The notes under the pieces were generated by a model. The model did not search any database. It saw nothing but the letters and a program-made list of their open reading frames with translations, and was not told the DNA's origin. 64,000 nt of DNA, taken from the NCBI RefSeq assembly GCF_905220565.1, contig NC_059423.1, forward strand, positions 3,096,001 to 3,160,000, read 5' to 3'. Source of the stretch: Melitaea cinxia. Taxonomy: Eukaryota; Arthropoda; Insecta; Lepidoptera; Nymphalidae. This document shows, piece after piece, positions 1 to 8,866 of the stretch (positions are counted from its first letter, which is position 1; each line of letters opens with the position of its first letter). The position numbers and the translations under genes are program-made.

Positions 1-122
1 TAAATGAAGGATACCTACGTAGATATACTTATTATTTTATTTTTAAGTTTATATTATTAATAATATAATAGTATTCCGAATATGCATGACAATTAAAAGT
101 ATAAATAGTATGTTTTTTAATA

Positions 123-342
123 CTAGCCGTGCCAGTGACTTCGTCCGAGTGGAATTTTAATAGTTATTTTTCAGTTCGCAGAGTTATTAAAAAAATCTAA
201 AATACAAGTAGTCTAAGTTACTCCTTATTAGACTAGCTATCTGCCAGTGAAAGTCCCATCGAAATCGGTCCAGCCGTTTCCGAGATTAGTCGGAACAAAC
301 AGACAGACAGACAGACAAAAATTATAAAAAAAAATTATTCTG
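123..342 (-). mobile_element. CTAG-ended small element with (GACA)n
   Basis: CTAG at 123-126, then 'gtgacttcgtccgagtgg', an internal 'cggtccagccgtttccgag' and a short gacagacagacagaca run. Relatives end at 13224, 39261 and 49718 with the same 'gacgaagtcgcgag..gctagt' terminus. Confidence 0.45.
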
Positions 343-739
343 GTGTATTTAACGTGTATACATACATATGAATATAATAAAAGCTGTTATTTTAATATTA
401 CAAACTGACACACCAATTTTATTTATTTGTATAGATTGATTTTATTGTGTGTATGTTTATTAACTTATTTAAATAACACATTTTTTTAAATCTTTATTAA
501 GGGGAATTTGTCAACTTTTCTTTCGTTGAATCGAGTTAAAATAAGCAAAGAAAAGTTATAGAGAAATTTCTCCCCGTAGCTTTTGGATGAAAACTTTCGT
601 ATACAAAATTACTAATTCATTTAAATCAGAACGATATCTTCATACCTCTTATAACAAGACTCTTTATTTTATTTATTATTGAAGTTATACTTCTTTTGAC
701 GTGTTAGGGAAAAAATGATGAGATGAATGTCACAAATAC

Positions 740-880
740 CAACACCCTGAAGTTAGCTAGTCAACGAAGAAGAAGTTAGCAACGTGAAGTTAGCTAGCCA
801 ATGAAGAAGAAGTTAGCAACGTGAAGTCAGCAAGCCAATGGAGTTTAACTTCTTACGTGCGTACATAAGTACACAAAAAA
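740..880. repeat. Tandem 'gaagttagctag..' repeat, recurring elsewhere
   Basis: A ~42-bp unit (gaagttagctag, aacgaagaagaagttagc) is repeated about three times. The same family is at 37788-37890 and, inverted, at 52355-52460, each next to 'cacactgtcacaaa'-type sequence. Confidence 0.45.
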
Positions 881-924
881 AGATAAAATTTAGAACCATG
901 AAATACAAAACAAAAAAGTATGCT

Positions 925-1035
925 AAGGCCCTTTTTTGGATACAATAAAGAAACAAACCAGAATTATTACACATAAAGAAACATGTACAAAGGCGGCCTT
1001 ATTGCTATAAGGTAATTCTCTTCCGGACACCCTTT
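925..1035 (-). mobile_element. LINE 3'-end fragment
   Basis: Read on minus: 'gtccggaagagaattacctt', then 'agcaataaggccgcctttgt', then tacaataaagaa-type sequence near 925. I recognise this GGAAGAGA..AAGGCCGCC..AATAAAG pattern as a common lepidopteran LINE 3' UTR. No protein frame survives. Confidence 0.45.
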
Positions 1036-1307
1036 TAATTTGCATTGTTTCCGTAGTGGTTCGGGAAATCTAAAACATACATTAATAATCTTGTTATGGA
1101 ATTTTAATGAAAAAACAAATATCACATGTTTATACAACGTAAGTCGACATTAATATTTATTTTGTATCCGGTTTGAATACACGAAAAAAAATATATATAT
1201 TATATGCGAGATATGTCCTAAAACTTGTTCTTGTACATTGTATAGATCAAACAATATTGTTGCTAACAGACCAATTTCTACAGGAAAGGTCAGTTGATAC
1301 CAATCAA

Positions 1308-1495
1308 TCTAATATATAAAATTCTCGTGTCGCGGTGTTTGTAGTTAAACTCCTCCGAAACGGCTTGACCGATTCTCATAAAATTTTGTGTGCATATTGG
1401 GTAGATCTGAGAATCGAACAACATCTATTTTTCATACCCCTAAATGTTAAGGGTAGTTCACCCCTAATTTTTTTTTTGTATATTTTGATAATTTA

Positions 1496-1498
<3 letters not shown>
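1308..1498 (+). mobile_element. Helitron-like small element, 5' half (host of the LINE insertion)
   Basis: It starts TCTAATATATAAAATTC after an A and carries the family core (ctcgtgtcgcggtgtttgta, then cctccgaaacggcttgaccg). The other half is at 6347-6436. Family members start with TC and end in CTAG before a T, with no terminal inverted repeats, which is the Helitron pattern; no Helitron protein is encoded. Confidence 0.65.
1483..1498. repeat. Target-site duplication, left copy
   Basis: Sixteen bases (ttttgataatttattt) match 6331-6346 exactly. The left copy runs straight into poly-T, so its right edge is uncertain by up to three Ts. It marks the 3' (poly-A) side of the minus-strand LINE insertion. 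Confidence 0.9.
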
Positions 1499-1523
<25 letters not shown>

Positions 1524-1527
<4 letters not shown>

Positions 1528-2240
1528 CGATATATATCCACGGGCTTATAATGCCCGTGCTCTTGTTATTCCAATTATTTGTTTGTTACTCTCGATACCT
1601 TGGCACCTACATATGCAACTTAGAGACTAATTAAACTAAGCTTAGTATCACTAATCCTACGTGAGTCCACCGACCAAAATTTAAAGTTATGCTATCTTAA
1701 TTTACTTATATATATAATTACTACTATTTATTATTACTTTTTCCTTTTCGTCACTTTTATCTTACAATTGTCCAGGGGTAGAAGCTGTGTACATTTCTTG
1801 AAATTTTTGTATTTATACTGTTATTTTTATTATCTAAGTTTATATTTACACTTATATGCTAGTTATCATATATTTACACTTATTTCCTAGTTACCTTATA
1901 TATACACTTATGGCCTACTGGCCTACTTACAATATACACTTAGCCTAGGTTACTGTTAGTAAGTTTTTTTTTTTTTTTTTCGTTTTTTGTTTCTTTTTTA
2001 TATATATTCTTATATATTTATCACCATATATGTATTTTTTTTTAAATTAATATTATATAATTAATCTTAATTAATTTGTTACACATGTTAAGTATAAATA
2101 ATTTGTACACGTTATGTTATATGTAATTAATCCTATTTAATTTAGTAATTATTATTTATATTTATATAATTAATCGTATTTAATTTAGCACTTAGTACTT
2201 ATGTTTATATACACACTATTTATTTATTCAACAAGTGTCT
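1524..2240 (-). other. 3' UTR of the LINE, AT-rich with short tandem units
   Basis: About 720 bases between the helicase stop and the poly(A) tail. They contain degenerate tandem units around 1841-1950 (repeats of the type tatacactta..ctagtta), a poly-T at about 1964-1980, and a second set built on taattaatcctatttaattt at about 2050-2200. No coding frame is seen. A perfect 7-bp hairpin lies at the very end (1539-1559). Confidence 0.7.
1539..1559 (-). other. Perfect stem-loop just upstream of the LINE poly(A) tail
   Basis: CACGGGC at 1539-1545 pairs with GCCCGTG at 1553-1559 around the loop TTATAAT, 15 bases from the poly-A tail. Non-LTR reverse transcriptases often recognise a 3' RNA structure; that role here is inference. 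A degenerate copy of the same end is present at 60682-60722. Confidence 0.6.
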
Positions 2241-5200
2241 TCACACGTCAATAGTTTTCAACATGTCGAGCACACTCTCAGTGACGGCGGCATCTCTGTG
2301 ATGAATCGCCATCTTGAGACTGTGCTCGAGTATTTTCTTATCCGCGGTCTCCGCTGCCCTCGCCACAAAGCGACCAATTGCGTCGTCACGGTCGTCGGTG
2401 TAATAGACACAGGTGTTGGTGTGTCTAGTCACCGCGACTACAGCGTGCGAAACGCTGTCGTGGATCCTGAGCCTCCTCGCCTTCGTCTGGAGGACAATGA
2501 CGTCCTCGTAGGTCTGGCCCTGCGCCTCGTGGATGGTTAAGACGCGCGATCCCTCCCCGGATCCGTATCCCTGGTCAGTCAGCAACCTCTTCTCCTCTTG
2601 CGTAAAGACCAGGTATAAGGTTCGGTCTCTTCTTGCAGGAATACGCGCGCCCGTGAGGCTCTCCACTCGCAAAGATCGGATCTTTGGGCTTGAGCTGTAT
2701 ACGTCTTTATAAACTTCGCTGATGGCAAGGGCTACATCTTTGGGATTTCGATGCGTGCATGACAACTCGCACGAGATGGTTGTTATCCGGGTTGGTCTGC
2801 AGTACCGCATTTCGAACAGGTTGTCCCTGTCGATGTACGGCAGCTGGTTTATGTCTCCGATAAGGACTACCTTCTGAGCTCCCGATAGTCGGGCGGCCAT
2901 TACTATGGCTCCGAAGTGGTTCATGAGGGCCTCGTCCACCGTTAGGCGGTTGATTTTTGAACCCTCGTTGAACCCATTAACTAGAACGGAGGCCATAGTG
3001 CGCACCTTTTGCTTGGCTTTGTTGCCGTAGCGGTGCGCCAGTTTTTCTTTTAAGTCTTTGGCCGCCTCGACTGTGGTCGTAATCACGACCTCCGTGTCCT
3101 CATCGAAGTCCCCGACTATGCGAGTTGTCTTGCCGCATCCCGGTACCCCGTTTATCCACTCCAGTGATGGTAGTTCCCAGGGCACGGTCGGTAAGCCGTC
3201 CCGGTCGCCCGAGATGGTTTTCGCCATCCGTAGCATCCGGTCCCCCAGCATTACTTTCGTGCATCTGGCCACTACCACCACTGGGTCCCCTTCAGGTGTT
3301 TCGAAGGTTTGTGGCTCCTCGTCATTCCCCTCCGACTCGACTGCGCTCACGAAGCCTGCTGTGCTGTTATATGCTGCCATATACCTACCCGACATCTTGC
3401 CCTTGAGTATTTGTCGGGTTTCACTGTTGTATATGGCCGCTTCGGCTTCCTCGAGTTCCACCTCCAGTAATCTTTGGTGATCGTACTGGTAGGCCTGCAT
3501 GATCTTTTTGCAGGTGGCCAGGCTTACCTCGCGGTTTGCCTTTATTATCGCCAGGAACTCGATTAGGGCGTTCTCCGCATGTTGTAGCGGTGTGGAGGCA
3601 GGTCGAAGTCTCGGCGGTGTTACATGTCCCATGTCGGCCTTAGTACGAGCGGCCGGTGACGCCTCCGGGTGCCTCGGACTATTGTCTCTGGTGAACCTGC
3701 TCAGCGCCGCCGATTGCCGCTCACCCTGTCCAGCCTTTTTGGGAGAGAGGTGATGCGGGAGCTTGCCTGGTTTTGGGGAGATGGTTGCGTGGATAAAGGT
3801 CGCCAATGGCATCGAGCTCGGCTTAGGTTCAGGTGTGGCCTTTGCCTTAATTCGCTCTGCCTTCTGGGTCTCGATCCGTTGTTGTAGGCGCTCCGAGCCG
3901 CAGAGCGTGGACTCGTCGTCGGCCGGAGATGCAGGAGGTGTTGGTGTTATGGATTTCGGTCTTAGATATCCGAGATCCTCCCCCCTGTCTTCGTAGACTA
4001 TGACCTCACTGTACTTGGAGGCCATTAGGCAACCGTACTTATCAGATACGTCACCTCTATCATATCCGACCCTCATCGAATCCACGCTAATTCTTTTGGG
4101 GATTCCACCGGGGGTCTCGCTCAACCGGCGTAGCCACACACTAGACTGCGTAAAGGGGGACGTCTCTCCCCACTCGAACAGCACGATGGATTTGTTATTC
4201 AAACGCACCAGACGGTAGGTCGAGTCGCCCTTCTGTTCTTGCGATAGCGCTGTGATTTTAGTGCGCTTTATACTTGTCTTTTGCGTGCTACCCTTTAACA
4301 GTAAAGCGAGCCCCGGCGAAATCGCCAGCCGATCGCGTCCTTCGGAACGACAGAAACTTATTCCCATCCTCTCTACTTCGCTGTCCATGAACAGAGCCAC
4401 GCATCTGGTTTTAATTCCCACTACTTCGCTTCCGTTCCCTTCGCTAAGCGAGGATTGTGTCATCCCGCTGTGGGTCGGTTGCGGAGGTGTGTTTTGGTCG
4501 GCTCTATTCCTGAACAGTTTCTGCAGCGAGGAGGGCATGACCTTTGTTATTTGACCCAGAAGGGTGCGGCCAGGAGAAATCCGCGGAGCCGTTGAGCTGT
4601 TTCTCTGAGTGGCTTGTTGGACACAGTTTTGTTGTGTTTGTAGTTGTGCGTTGTGTGTTTGGGTGTGTGTTGCGTGGAAGACGGTGTTAGCGCTCTGCGT
4701 GGGTATTACAGCAGGTGGTGGAGCGGTCGTGCTGTTCCTTTTTACGGCTATATTGACGGCCTTTCTCGCGAATGTGAGGAAGGCAGTTCTGTTTTTTTCA
4801 CTCTCCAGGATGGTATGGAGCGATGTCTGCTCAAGTTTGATCTGGAGTTTGAGTTCTAGATCTAGCCTATCCTTACTGAATCTCGGGCAGTCCAGTATAA
4901 CATGCAGAACTGTCTCCTCACAATTCGGATCGCAGATACATGAAGGACTATCAGTGAGGTGGAATCTGTGGAGATACGCCGCAAATCCTCCGTGGCCGGT
5001 CAGAATTTTTGTGTCGACAGCTGTTGGTGCCGATTTCCTTACCAGCCTGCAAGCGGTCTTTACATCCGGTAGGAATATTTTCGTGACCGAGCCCGTCTCC
5101 GAAGAATTATATCTTTCCTGCCACATCCTGACAGTCTCTTCCCTGATCTGCCTTCTGACATACGAGATGGGTACTCTGTCGTAGTCAGGTGCCGTCTTTT

Positions 5201-6329
5201 TTGTTAAGGCCGCCTTTTTGGCCAACCCGTCCGCTCTCTCATTGCCCGGTGTTCCAACATGGGCCCTCAACCAAAAGAACCGCACTGTCTTATTCTCCTC
5301 CCGGAGCTGTCTGATTCGACTCTTCATTTCCAGGGCCAGAGGGTGAGTCACTGAGGGGCTCCTCAGCAGATCTAAAGATGACCTCGAGTCGCTCAAGATG
5401 TTAATGGAGCATGACTTTGAGGTTTTTGCCATGTCCACGGCTCTGAAGAGTGCGTACATCTCCGATTGAAAGACAGTGTTGTGCGGCTCTAACCGGAAAG
5501 TAGAGTATCTTACTTCCCTGCCTTGGTCCCAGCATGTGAGGGCGGCTCCTACTTTACCCTCTATTTTGCTTCCGTCGGTAAAGATGAAAGGCCCGACGAT
5601 GTTGTGTTCTTCAAGGACTTCGGGGTTCAGATTCTCTAAGCGCTCGTACTCTGTTGTCATGAGTAGGGAAGGGTGGGGATTTTGCATTGGTCCCACCCTG
5701 CGCTCTAGCTCTCTTCCCGGTGGAAGAAGATCCGTGCTGTGACCTTTTTTGGTTTTGAATAGTATGGCCGCCTCTCGGACGCGAAGGTCTAACGGGAGCA
5801 AGCCAGTGAGGACTAGTGCCGATGTCAGAGACACCGTTCTGTACGCCCTGCACATTTTTTGTGCAAAACCTCTCTGCAGTGAGTCTAGCTGCTTTCTTAT
5901 CGACAGTTTCTCTGCTGCAGGGGACCATACGCTCGCTGCGTACAGAACGATGGGCTCTATCACCGCCACATATATGATCCGTACGATCTCCCCATTCAGA
6001 CCCCAACTCACTCTCGCCGCGCGCGCGAGCTGTTTATAGATGTCCGCCGCTTTTTTACACACGGCGGATACGTGCGCGTTGAAAGTGAGCTTCGAGTCCA
6101 AAATGAGCCCCAGCAGTTTTATTTCATCTACAAGCCTCAGTCGAGTGCCGGACATATGGATTATGGGGGTGTCGTATTTGAGTTTTTTAGTGAGCACCAT
6201 CGCGTTGGTTTTGTGCGCGGCGAAGCTCAGCTTGTTACGTATACCCCACTCTTGTACGGCCGCTAAGGTGGTTTCGGCTGAGGTCTGTAGGTTGCTGGTT
6301 TTTTGGCTGGAGAAAACGAGGACAACGTC
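2241..6329 (-). CDS. LINE ORF2 C-terminal part: RT thumb, RNase H, CCHC knuckle, SF1 viral-type helicase (partial)
   Basis: The open frame has 43 codons before the first Met (6200) and 1319 from it; numbering is from that Met. Residues 1-150 are the RT thumb. RNase H spans about 203-330 with D209, E247, D271, H314 and D324, all the catalytic positions. A Cys/His knuckle has C421, C423, C427, H433 and C438. Residues about 490-1010 are a Ser/Thr/Pro-rich and charged linker that I do not recognise. The helicase spans about 1012-1275: Walker A GVPGCGKTT at 1018-1026, Walker B DEA at 1089-1091, GDxxQ at 1115-1119, THRNP at 1149-1153, HEAQGQT at 1224-1230 and VTRH at 1257-1260. The order is that of the SF1 helicase domain of alphavirus-like plus-strand RNA viruses (Pfam Viral_helicase1), closest in style to tobamoviruses. 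The family unwinds RNA using NTP; here it may help handle the element's RNA, which is inference. There is no internal stop or frameshift. This copy is truncated in the RT and was probably dead on arrival. Confidence 0.92.
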   Translation of the reverse strand, partial: DVVLVFSSQKTSNLQTSAETTLAAVQEWGIRNKLSFAAHKTNAMVLTKKLKYDTPIIHMSGTRLRLVDEIKLLGLILDSKLTFNAHVSAVCKKAADIYKQLARAARVSWGLNGEIVRIIYVAVIEPIVLYAASVWSPAAEKLSIRKQLDSLQRGFAQKMCRAYRTVSLTSALVLTGLLPLDLRVREAAILFKTKKGHSTDLLPPGRELERRVGPMQNPHPSLLMTTEYERLENLNPEVLEEHNIVGPFIFTDGSKIEGKVGAALTCWDQGREVRYSTFRLEPHNTVFQSEMYALFRAVDMAKTSKSCSINILSDSRSSLDLLRSPSVTHPLALEMKSRIRQLREENKTVRFFWLRAHVGTPGNERADGLAKKAALTKKTAPDYDRVPISYVRRQIREETVRMWQERYNSSETGSVTKIFLPDVKTACRLVRKSAPTAVDTKILTGHGGFAAYLHRFHLTDSPSCICDPNCEETVLHVILDCPRFSKDRLDLELKLQIKLEQTSLHTILESEKNRTAFLTFARKAVNIAVKRNSTTAPPPAVIPTQSANTVFHATHTQTHNAQLQTQQNCVQQATQRNSSTAPRISPGRTLLGQITKVMPSSLQKLFRNRADQNTPPQPTHSGMTQSSLSEGNGSEVVGIKTRCVALFMDSEVERMGISFCRSEGRDRLAISPGLALLLKGSTQKTSIKRTKITALSQEQKGDSTYRLVRLNNKSIVLFEWGETSPFTQSSVWLRRLSETPGGIPKRISVDSMRVGYDRGDVSDKYGCLMASKYSEVIVYEDRGEDLGYLRPKSITPTPPASPADDESTLCGSERLQQRIETQKAERIKAKATPEPKPSSMPLATFIHATISPKPGKLPHHLSPKKAGQGERQSAALSRFTRDNSPRHPEASPAARTKADMGHVTPPRLRPASTPLQHAENALIEFLAIIKANREVSLATCKKIMQAYQYDHQRLLEVELEEAEAAIYNSETRQILKGKMSGRYMAAYNSTAGFVSAVESEGNDEEPQTFETPEGDPVVVVARCTKVMLGDRMLRMAKTISGDRDGLPTVPWELPSLEWINGVPGCGKTTRIVGDFDEDTEVVITTTVEAAKDLKEKLAHRYGNKAKQKVRTMASVLVNGFNEGSKINRLTVDEALMNHFGAIVMAARLSGAQKVVLIGDINQLPYIDRDNLFEMRYCRPTRITTISCELSCTHRNPKDVALAISEVYKDVYSSSPKIRSLRVESLTGARIPARRDRTLYLVFTQEEKRLLTDQGYGSGEGSRVLTIHEAQGQTYEDVIVLQTKARRLRIHDSVSHAVVAVTRHTNTCVYYTDDRDDAIGRFVARAAETADKKILEHSLKMAIHHRDAAVTESVLDMLKTIDV

Positions 6330-6330
6330 G

Positions 6331-6346
6331 TTTTGATAATTTATTT
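6331..6346. repeat. Target-site duplication, right copy
   Basis: Exact match to 1483-1498, directly next to the truncated 5' end of the LINE. The flanking bases differ (a at 1482, g at 6330), which fixes the junction. Confidence 0.9.
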
Positions 6347-6436
6347 CATTTTATTATGATTTAGCATCAAAAAATACATACAACCCTAAATTTTCATAAT
6401 ATATATGGCAAAACAACGTTTGCTGGGTCAGTCTAG
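6347..6436 (+). mobile_element. Helitron-like small element, 3' half
   Basis: It continues the element interrupted by the LINE: 'acatacaaccctaaatttt' and then 'ggcaaaacaacgtttgctg', ending in CTAG at 6433-6436. It aligns in order with the uninterrupted copy at 48811-49128. Confidence 0.65.
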
Positions 6437-6470
6437 TATTTGTATAATAGTTTGATTTATATTTTAAACT

Positions 6471-6537
6471 ATTTCGACTCAAAAGTCAGTATAAACACTG
6501 ACAGTCTTGCGAACACTGAAATGTTTTGAGTCGAAAT
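6471..6537. repeat. Short foldback with 14-bp perfect arms
   Basis: ATTTCGACTCAAAA at 6471-6484 and TTTTGAGTCGAAAT at 6524-6537 are exact inverted repeats around 39 bases. The right half plus the junction to SINE A recurs at 22847-22908. Confidence 0.6.
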
Positions 6538-6544
6538 AATCATT

Positions 6545-6735
6545 ACGGTGCTTCGGAGAGTACGTTAAGCCGTCGGTCCCGGTTGTTATCATCCAAACCT
6601 GATAGCGATATTCTTAGTAGGGAATATATCCGTCAACCCGCATTGGAGCAGCGTGGTGGATTAAGCTGTGATCCTTCTCCTGCATGGGGAAAGAGGCCTA
6701 TTCCCAGTAGTGGGATATTACAGGCTGAAGCGAAA
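6545..6735 (+). mobile_element. SINE family A, 3' part
   Basis: From 'cggtgcttcggagagtacg' to 'ggatattacaggctgaag' at about 6729. The head is replaced by the foldback at 6471-6537. Confidence 0.65.
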
Positions 6736-6988
6736 AAAAATCATGACGTGTTCTGCAATTTTTCTATATAATTTTAAATTTTCTTTCAATCCGTATGATT
6801 CTTCTGCAAAGTATTGGTAAAACTTTAAAATATAAATTAGCCAAACTAGTCTTGCTTCTCGAGTTGCTTGGCAACAAATTGAGTGATTCGTTTTTATTTA
6901 TACTATTTGATTTGACATACATTGCCTTGTCTTGCGAATTCTCAAATAATATAATATGCAAAAAAAAATGTTTTTTGTCAATATACAT

Positions 6989-7038
6989 ACGCTTCAGCCT
7001 GTAATATCCCACTGTTGGGCACAGACCTCTTTCCCCAC
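6989..7038 (-). mobile_element. SINE family A tail scrap
   Basis: 'acgcttcagcctgtaatatc' followed by 'ctctttcccca'. About 50 bp of the 3' end only. Confidence 0.5.
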
Positions 7039-7393
7039 GAGACGACGAGACGACCGTACGAGAAGGATCAAGGATCTTCTCTGTAGAATTTAGATTTTGT
7101 GTTATTTTTGATTAGATCATCTACCAACTTGGAGTTTCATTATTTAATACTCAAACAGTGATTGGTCGGACGAAAACCGGTGATCATTTTTTTTTGATCC
7201 CCGCTTTGATAATTGATATTTGAACAAATATTTGTTTTATAATAAAGAAGTATATTTGATATCCATTAATCGTTAACATTTTATTATAAGGTATTTTTCC
7301 TTTATGCTATACTTTGTTGTAACAATAATGAACACAAAAATACAAATATCCATTTCAGTCAAGTGTTTCGGTAATTACGTTTACATACCTACA

Positions 7394-7520
7394 TCATCAT
7401 TACAGCCTATACAGTCCACTGCTGGACATAGGCCTCCACAAGTTCACGCCAAAAATAGCGTGAACTCATGTGTTTTGCCCATAGTCACCACGCTGGGCAG
7501 GCGGGTTGGTGACCGGTACC
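7394..7520 (-). mobile_element. SINE-like family B, 3' part
   Basis: Reverse copy cut after 'gggcaggcgggttggtgacc'. Only the tail-proximal third is present. Confidence 0.6.
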
Positions 7521-8328
7521 TACATGTCGGTAATTAATTTATATTTATAAATATATTTAGTTGATGTAACCTTAAACTGACTTCGAACAAAGAACAGTAT
7601 ATTGCAGAATATGACTTGATTCAAAAATTTATTCGATCTTTTTGACATTTTTATGTAATTCTTTATAAATAATGATACTTTTTCGTCGCTATAAAATTGC
7701 TTACAGTCAAAAGTAATTGTTAAATGGATATACTAAAGTTACTTTATTAAGGAAAATGTGTGTAATTGTAATTTTACGTCACTTTAGACGCAGGTCACGC
7801 TACTACATTTTATGGGGAATATATAACAGCTTTTCAACTTTATTGTTGCCATCTTCTTTTATTGATATTATACATAACAAAGTTAATTTAACACTAAGCA
7901 GTTTTAAGTAAATAAAATATATGAATGTTTTTAACACAGGGTCGTCTGTTCTTTACATGTGTTTGGGTAAAAACTATATACTAATGTCACATCTACCTGT
8001 TTCATACATTCACGGTAACATACTCTTTTTATTTTATCTTTTTTTAATATTTTAGTTCTGATGCGAAAACACAAACTTTTATTAGCCTATAAAATCAATA
8101 AGTTTTAGTGGAAGATACATTAGTGAAAAAAAAACTTTAAAATTGACATTCAAATTGAAATGACAAAGACGGTCTTCATATTTAATTATATTATGTATAG
8201 TTATTGTTTGCTAAACGGCATTTACATAATTAGGTTTCATAATATATTTTATATCTATATTTATATTTGTATGAGGCAGTAGAATTCACTAATTCGCTTT
8301 TATTTATTATCTTCTTATATACCTAATT

Positions 8329-8680
8329 GCTGTGTGGTTACGGCAATGAAGAATATAGCCACCCCCTCTCTTCCCGTGGGTGTCGTAAGAGGCGACTAAG
8401 GGATAACACAGCTCCACTACCATCTTGGAACTTATAAGGCCGTCCGATGGCGGTATAACCGTCCAACTGCTGGCTTTCAAATACACAGGCCGAAGACGGG
8501 CAACAGCGTCTTCGGTGCGATAATGCCAGACTTGCGGTCACCAACCCGCCTGCCCAGCGTGGTGAATATGGGCAACACACATCAGTTTGCGCTATTATGT
8601 CTGGTGGTGCTTGGGGAGGCCATGTTCAGCAGTGGACTGCGTTAGGCTGAAATGATGATGATGATGATAATGATGATGAT
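8329..8680 (+). mobile_element. SINE-like family B, full-length, (ATG)n tail
   Basis: 5' end 'gctgtgtggttacggcaatg', then 'ccctctcttcccgtgggtg' and 'gtcgtaagaggcgactaagg', ending in 'cagcagtggactgcgttagg', 'ctga' and an (ATG)n tail (8651-8680). Its last ~60 bases are the RTE LINE 3' end. No protein frame. Confidence 0.7.
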
Positions 8681-8866
8681 ATACCTAAATAAAAACGAAT
8701 ATTGCTAAGCGCATAACTCGAGAATGGCTCAATCAATTCCGCTAATTTATTTTTTGTATGTTCCGTAAAAGGCCCATAAAAGGTGTTGTTAATATTTAAA
8801 AAAAAAATTAAAACAAATTTTTTTACTATTAACTTTTGGCAGAACAAAGTCTGTCCGGGTAGCTAG
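8681..8866 (+). mobile_element. Second Helitron-like family member
   Basis: Core 'attgctaagcgcataactcg', ending gtccgggtagCTAG at 8863-8866. A close relative is at 53511-53672. It directly follows the (ATG)n tail of a SINE. Confidence 0.5.

Larger units (their letters stand above)
343..1307. other. No gene seen
   Basis: AT-rich sequence with the tandem repeat at 740-880, a LINE tail at 925-1035 and a short (AT)n at about 1190-1205. No splice-flanked coding frame. Confidence 0.6.
1499..6330 (-). mobile_element. 5'-truncated R1-like non-LTR retrotransposon (LINE) with RNA-virus-type helicase
   Basis: Read on the minus strand, the element starts at 6330 in the middle of the reverse-transcriptase catalytic box (the second Asp of the usual ADD is the first whole codon) and runs through one open frame to a stop at 2241. 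A 3' UTR of about 720 bp and a poly(A) tail follow (poly-T at 1499-1523 on plus). A 16-base direct repeat (1483-1498 and 6331-6346) flanks it, the signature of target-primed reverse transcription with 5' truncation. It is GC-rich compared with its AT-rich surroundings. It lies inside a Helitron-like repeat whose halves are at 1308-1498 and 6347-6436; an uninterrupted relative at 48811-49128 serves as an empty-site comparison. R1 clade is an inference from the RT end, RNase H and knuckle order and from recalled literature; another I-group clade is possible. It cannot transpose by itself because the endonuclease and most of the RT are missing. Confidence 0.93.

Noticed and set aside
2376..3170. 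Helicase region as an endogenous RNA virus insertion
   Set aside because: It is in the same frame as RNase H, with a single target-site duplication and poly-A around the whole unit, and has no separate borders.
2235..6336. Numerous plus-strand frames of 70-190 codons across 2.2-6.3 kb
   Set aside because: They are antisense shadows of the GC-rich LINE frame and contain no domain.
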